Origin: Mycolicibacterium goodii
GTDB taxonomy: Bacteria > Actinomycetota > Actinomycetes > Mycobacteriales > Mycobacteriaceae
DNA: 64,000 nt
Reading direction: 5' to 3'
NCBI RefSeq assembly: GCF_022370755.2
Contig: NZ_CP092364.2
Location: forward strand, 1,116,001-1,180,000
Shown in pieces: positions 60,464-64,000 of the stretch (position 1 is the first letter of the stretch; each line of letters begins with the position of its first letter). Below the pieces are notes generated by a model. That model did not search any database and had not been told where the DNA came from. It worked only from the letters and a program-made list of their open reading frames with translations. The position numbers were made by a program, and so were the translations under genes.

Positions 60464-60691
60464 GTGGCGAACCGCGATCCGGAGACCATCAAGCGGGAGA
60501 TCGACGAGGCTCGTGATCGATTGGCGTTGACCGTCGATTCGCTGGCCGAGCGCGCCAATCCACAGCGGCTCGCCGAAGACGTCAGGTCCGTGGTCGTCGG
60601 GTTCATCAAGAAACCGGCGGTGACGGCGTCACTCGCGGGTGTGGGCGCGATCGTGGCGATCGTGATCGTGCGTCGGATCAAGCGCCGCTGA
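60464..60691 (+). CDS. DUF3618 small membrane protein (75 aa)
   Basis: RDPETIKREIDEARDRLALT at the N-terminus is the DUF3618 signature, followed by one membrane segment (VTASLAGVGAIVAIVIV) and a basic tail (RRIKRR). GTG at 60464 with AGAGGAG seven bases upstream. Function unknown. A strong terminator follows. Confidence 0.88.
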   Translation: MANRDPETIKREIDEARDRLALTVDSLAERANPQRLAEDVRSVVVGFIKKPAVTASLAGVGAIVAIVIVRRIKRR

Positions 60692-60709
60692 CCACAGCAT
60701 CGTGTGTTC

Positions 60710-60738
60710 GCCCGCCGGTCAAACCGGCGGGCGTTTCT
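60710..60738 (+). terminator. Rho-independent terminator after the DUF3618 gene
   Basis: GCCCGCCGGT (60710-60719), a three-base loop CAA, then ACCGGCGGGC (60723-60732) and GTTTCTCT. A perfect 10-bp stem followed by a short T-run, 19 bp after the stop codon. Confidence 0.85.
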
Positions 60739-61757
60739 CTGTGCGCTGTCGTGGTGAGCGGGCCGCCGGGTCAGCGTCGGCGTCCGGTCCGCAGCCAGCC
60801 TGCCAGCGAGAAACTGGGTGGATTGGCGACGCGTCCGATGCGGTTGCAGGTGTAGACCATGATCGGCTGATGAGTAGCAACGAACTGCGAGGTGGTCGAC
60901 GCCGCCGGGAGTTGGTCACCTGCCGTGGTCATCAGCTAATACCTCGAATCCTGGCGCTGTTGCTACGTGGAGGCCGGCCGTTATAAGTCAGCTAACTAGA
61001 GAATAGCAGCATGTCTGTCGTCTGACCAGGGTATGTCTCGGATATCGAGGTCAATTAGTAACTATCGCAAGCGTCAGTAATCTCGCAAACCGCTCGTGAC
61101 CTCGAAGGTTGATCTTGATAGCAGCACATTTGACGCGTGGTCGGCGACGTCAGGCAGACGAAAAGCGCGCTGTCAATGGGCAAAGTGTGCGGATTTCGAG
61201 GCCGGCGCTGCGTCACGCTTCGGTTGATCTTGAATCTGCCCGGACCGCGTGGACCCAGCTAATGCGTCGCATCCGACTGTGCCGTGCCCCGCGCGATGGG
61301 AAGGTGATGAGCGCTGGGCCGTCGGCATCGCCGTAACTGCTCGTGCTGCCGTTTGCTGGTTGTCGCCGTCGGCCCGCGTGCCCGCTTTGGTGCCGGCGTC
61401 GGTCGGGCGGCGCCGGGTCGGCCGGAGGGGCTGTTTCTGGCTGGTGCGCAGGGCTTTTCCGTCGGTGTACCGCGAACCGCAACGGAACTGGCGATTCCCG
61501 GCCGCAGATCCGGTGAACGGCCGTTATCGCGCGAACGGTTGCTACCACGTGGCTGTGTAGCTAAGGTCGAGGGCAGGTCCGGGTCGGGGAGCGGATCGGT
61601 GAATCAAGCGCAGTTGCAACACGGATGAAACCGTGTGATCAAGGGGGGACGTGTCGTGCAGCAGATTTTCCTCGGATTTGCCGCCTCGTCACGACGTCTC
61701 CGGCGCCATGCCGCCGCGAAGCGTCCGCTCCTCCCTCGGCACGGTGCGGGAGGTCTT
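60739..61757. other. Gene-poor, compositionally odd kilobase
   Basis: I find no convincing gene. From about 60930 to 61130 the sequence is clearly AT-richer than its surroundings (ataagtcagctaactag and similar runs). GTTGATCTTGA occurs at about 61108 and again at about 61223. It could hold a small RNA or be the remnant of inserted DNA next to the tRNA-Lys 3' end. The short open frames lack ribosome sites and family features. Confidence 0.4.
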
Positions 61758-61928
61758 ATGGCACATGTGAGCGACGAAACGCTGGGCGACCTGCGGCGGG
61801 AGCTCGACCGCTTCAAGAGTGAGCAGTACCGCGACGCCGGCTATGCCGCGGCTCATCTGGCGGGCGCGGTCGAGGCCCTTCTGGAAGAGGCCGAGCAGAG
61901 CGTCTCCGACCGATATCGCGTCAGCTGA
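61758..61928 (+). CDS. Small hypothetical protein (56 aa)
   Basis: MAHVSDETLGDLRRELDRFK and then YAAAHLAGAVEALLEEAEQS: acidic, helical, probably a single coiled coil. An ATG at 61758 with GGGAGGT just upstream. An in-frame GTG at 61635 would add 41 basic residues and is less likely. Not recognised. Confidence 0.5.
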   Translation: MAHVSDETLGDLRRELDRFKSEQYRDAGYAAAHLAGAVEALLEEAEQSVSDRYRVS

Positions 61929-61976
61929 AAGACATCGACCGCAGGTCAACATCATTTCCGAACTCAGAAACGCGAA

Positions 61977-61999
61977 AGGGCGGGCACTTGGCCCGCCCT
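61977..61999 (-). terminator. Terminator of the tRNA-Lys gene
   Basis: Read on the minus strand, AGGGCGGGC, loop CAAGT, GCCCGCCCT, followed by TTCGCGTTT. A perfect 9-bp stem 14 bp beyond the tRNA 3' end. Confidence 0.75.
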
Positions 62000-62013
62000 C
62001 ACGCGATGTATGG

Positions 62014-62086
<73 letters not shown>

Positions 62087-62236
62087 GCGGTGAAGACAAT
62101 AACAGGACAAGACCCCGAGCGTGAAATCCGCAGGCCAGAGCGCCGGCGAGCGCTTCGCCCGGGGGTAGTCCGAAGTTGCCCTTAGAATCGTTGCGAGAAC
62201 TGGTTGGTCGCAGCCGGGTGCAAGGGATGGAGCGTG

Positions 62237-63457
62237 ATGGGGCAGGTAACGACGGTGATCCGTCCGCGCCGCGGTTTGTTCCGGTCGGCGGTTGTCGCAA
62301 TGGTGCCCGCATTGCTGTTCGGTCTCATGGCTTGCGGTAAGGACGAACAGGACGGGCCTGCGCCGGTGATCGCCGACAAGGGCACACCGTTCGGTGACCT
62401 CCTGGTGCCGAGGGTCAACGCCTCGGTCACCGACGGCGCGGTCGGCGTGCGGGTCGAGGCGCCCGTGACGGTCACCGCGGAGAACGGCGTGCTGGGCGCG
62501 GTCAGCATGACCGACGAGAGCGGCTCGCCGGTCGCGGGAACGCTCAGCGAGGACGGGTTGACGTGGTCGACCACCGATCCGCTGGATTACAACGAGCAGT
62601 ACACGCTCACCGCGCAGTCGCTCGGCCTCGGCGGTGTGACGAATCGGCGCATCCAGTTCGAGACGCACTCGCCGGAGAACCTGACGATGCCGTACGTGCT
62701 GCCCAACAACGGCGAAGTCGTCGGGGTGGGCCAGCCGATCGCGATCCGCTTCGACGAGAACATCACCGATCGGGTTGCGGCGCAGCGCGCGATCACGGTC
62801 AAGACCACGCCGCACGTCGAGGGCGCTTTCTACTGGCTCAACAACCGCGAGGTGCGGTGGCGGCCCGCCGAGTACTGGAAGCCCGGCACCACGGTCGATG
62901 TGTCGGTGAACACCTACGGCGTCGAACTGGGTGACGGCCTGTACGGGCAGGACAACGTCGAAACCCATTTCAAGATCGGTGACGAGGTCGTCGCCGTCGC
63001 CGACGACAACACGAAGACGCTCACGGTGCGACGCAACGGCGAGGTCATCAAGACCATGCCGATCTCGATGGGCAAGAACAGCACGCCCACCAACAACGGC
63101 ATCTACATCATCGGCGATCGCTACGAGCACCTCGTGATGGATTCCTCGACCTACGGCGTTCCGGTCAACTCGCCGAACGGGTATCGCACCGAGGTCGACT
63201 ACGCGACCCAGATGTCCTACAGCGGCATCTACGTCCACGGCGCACCGTGGTCGGTGGGCAGCCAGGGCTACAGCAATGTCAGTCACGGGTGCCTCAACGT
63301 CAGCACCGCCAACGCGCGTTGGTTCTACGAGAACACCAAGCGCGGCGACATCGTCGAGGTGCGCAACACCGTCGGCTCGCTGCTTCCCGGCACCGACGGC
63401 CTGGGCGACTGGAACATCCCGTGGGAACAGTGGCGCGCCGGTAACGCCAGCACCTGA
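62237..63457 (+). CDS. ldtB: L,D-transpeptidase, LdtMt2/LdtB type (406 aa)
   Basis: Makes 3-3 crosslinks in peptidoglycan and is targeted by carbapenems. A basic N-terminus and hydrophobic stretch end in the lipobox LMAC (Cys33), so it is probably a lipoprotein. Two immunoglobulin-like domains (about 50-250) precede the YkuD catalytic domain, with HGAPWS and SHGCLNVS; the catalytic Cys is Cys352, near Cys354 of LdtMt2. Length also matches LdtMt2 (408). ATG at 62237 with GGAG four bases upstream. As in M. tuberculosis, it lies near fas. Confidence 0.94.
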   Translation: MGQVTTVIRPRRGLFRSAVVAMVPALLFGLMACGKDEQDGPAPVIADKGTPFGDLLVPRVNASVTDGAVGVRVEAPVTVTAENGVLGAVSMTDESGSPVAGTLSEDGLTWSTTDPLDYNEQYTLTAQSLGLGGVTNRRIQFETHSPENLTMPYVLPNNGEVVGVGQPIAIRFDENITDRVAAQRAITVKTTPHVEGAFYWLNNREVRWRPAEYWKPGTTVDVSVNTYGVELGDGLYGQDNVETHFKIGDEVVAVADDNTKTLTVRRNGEVIKTMPISMGKNSTPTNNGIYIIGDRYEHLVMDSSTYGVPVNSPNGYRTEVDYATQMSYSGIYVHGAPWSVGSQGYSNVSHGCLNVSTANARWFYENTKRGDIVEVRNTVGSLLPGTDGLGDWNIPWEQWRAGNAST

Positions 63458-63460
63458 GTG

Positions 63461-63931
63461 TTACCGCACCGAACGGTCCAGCGTGGCCAGTGAGTCGACG
63501 ATGAACTGCTCGGGAAACGGTGGCATGCCGCCGATCTGGTCGGCGAAGCTCTGCGGTGTGTCCGTCCAGTCGTAGGTCAGCGTGACCTCGGTGGCATCCC
63601 CGTCGGGTAACAGGTCGTAGCGCCAGAACCAGCCGCCCGGGGTGTGGTTGCCCGCCTCGTCGAGCTGGCCGGGCACCCACGCGATCGTCCGGTTCTCGTC
63701 GAATTCGGTGACGAGGTTGTGCATGACGTAGTGGCCGCCGGCCTGTTCGAGGAACATGTTGATCGCGAACAGCTGCCCGGTGCCGGTGATGGGTCGCGGG
63801 TCGATCGCGTCGCGCACCCAGTCGCCCGGTTCGGTGTCCTTGTGACGGGCCGGGTCCGACAGGACCCGGAACACGTCCTGCGGCGCGGCCGCGATCCTGC
63901 GGCTGACGACATAGCGTTTCGGCGTGCTCAT
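63461..63931 (-). CDS. SRPBCC (polyketide cyclase-like) family protein (156 aa)
   Basis: A START-like fold. The N-terminal RRIAAAPQDVFRVLSDP is typical of the family, the middle carries VMHNLVTEFDENRTIAWVP, and the C-terminal helix is long (FADQIGGMPPFPEQFIVD). Binds a hydrophobic ligand by family analogy. Its ATG overlaps the stop of the upstream gene (ATGA). The stop is 3 bp from that of ldtB. Confidence 0.87.
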   Translation of the reverse strand: MSTPKRYVVSRRIAAAPQDVFRVLSDPARHKDTEPGDWVRDAIDPRPITGTGQLFAINMFLEQAGGHYVMHNLVTEFDENRTIAWVPGQLDEAGNHTPGGWFWRYDLLPDGDATEVTLTYDWTDTPQSFADQIGGMPPFPEQFIVDSLATLDRSVR

Positions 63932-64000
63932 GCCTGGACCTTCTCCCCGTAGAGGCGGGCGATGTCGGGACTGTCGAGCCAGCCCGAATAGGTGGGGCGC
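63928..64000 (-). CDS. C-terminal end of an unidentified gene (runs off the window)
   Basis: The last 23 codons read TYSGWLDSPDIARLYGEKVQA before a TGA that overlaps the SRPBCC start (ATGA). The coupling shows it is an upstream operon partner. Too short to identify. Confidence 0.6.
   Translation of the reverse strand, partial: RPTYSGWLDSPDIARLYGEKVQA

Overview
The window looks like a chromosome segment of a fast-growing mycobacterium, closest in gene content to Mycolicibacterium smegmatis. The evidence is the high GC content, many GTG/TTG starts, a single-chain mycobacterial type I fatty acid synthase followed by acpS, an LdtMt2-type L,D-transpeptidase nearby, a complete mce operon, and many FadE/FadD/P450 genes. 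The species assignment is inference; no search was run.

Region 1 to about 38.2 kb is an accessory lipid-catabolism and import island. Leftward at the start lie the beginning of a DUF35 gene, a ferredoxin, a NuoF-like flavoprotein, and an operon of two amidohydrolase-fold proteins, a Rieske ferredoxin and an alpha/beta-hydrolase. Rightward from 6 kb is a pair of acyl-CoA dehydrogenases. Next come a leftward operon of two SDRs, a ferredoxin and a P450, then rightward ALDH and CaiB-type CoA transferase genes. These lead into a full mce operon (yrbEA, yrbEB, mceA-F; 15.5-25.1 kb), four small secreted proteins, a P450 with a divergent TetR gene, a thiolase/DUF35 pair, a 5'-truncated VOC remnant, an enoyl-CoA hydratase, two acyl-CoA ligases and a third amidohydrolase. 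The two Mce-associated membrane proteins sit 11.5 kb away from mceF. Almost every promoter in this island carries variants of one inverted repeat, GAGAAT-n3-ATTCTC or its half-sites. That suggests a single regulator outside the window controls import and breakdown of one hydrophobic substrate, possibly a steroid, terpenoid or branched lipid. The gene set fits ligase, dehydrogenase, hydratase and retro-aldolase chemistry, fed by two P450s and ferredoxins.

Region 38.2-46.5 kb is mixed: a short SARP-like regulator coupled to a 41-residue membrane peptide, an LtrA-family membrane protein, an MFS transporter, a MerR regulator, and a spermidine/putrescine-type ABC importer (permease, permease, binding lipoprotein, ATPase).

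Region 46.5-64 kb is core genome. After about 1.3 kb without a recognisable gene, which includes a candidate FasR operator, come fas and acpS, an M20 peptidase, a CaCA antiporter, a Bcp peroxiredoxin and a DUF3618 protein. A compositionally odd kilobase follows, then a small ORF, tRNA-Lys(CTT), ldtB, a SRPBCC protein and the 3' end of a further gene.

Two copies of a long hairpin repeat lie between convergent gene ends (8.2 kb and 29.3 kb) and probably act as bidirectional terminators.
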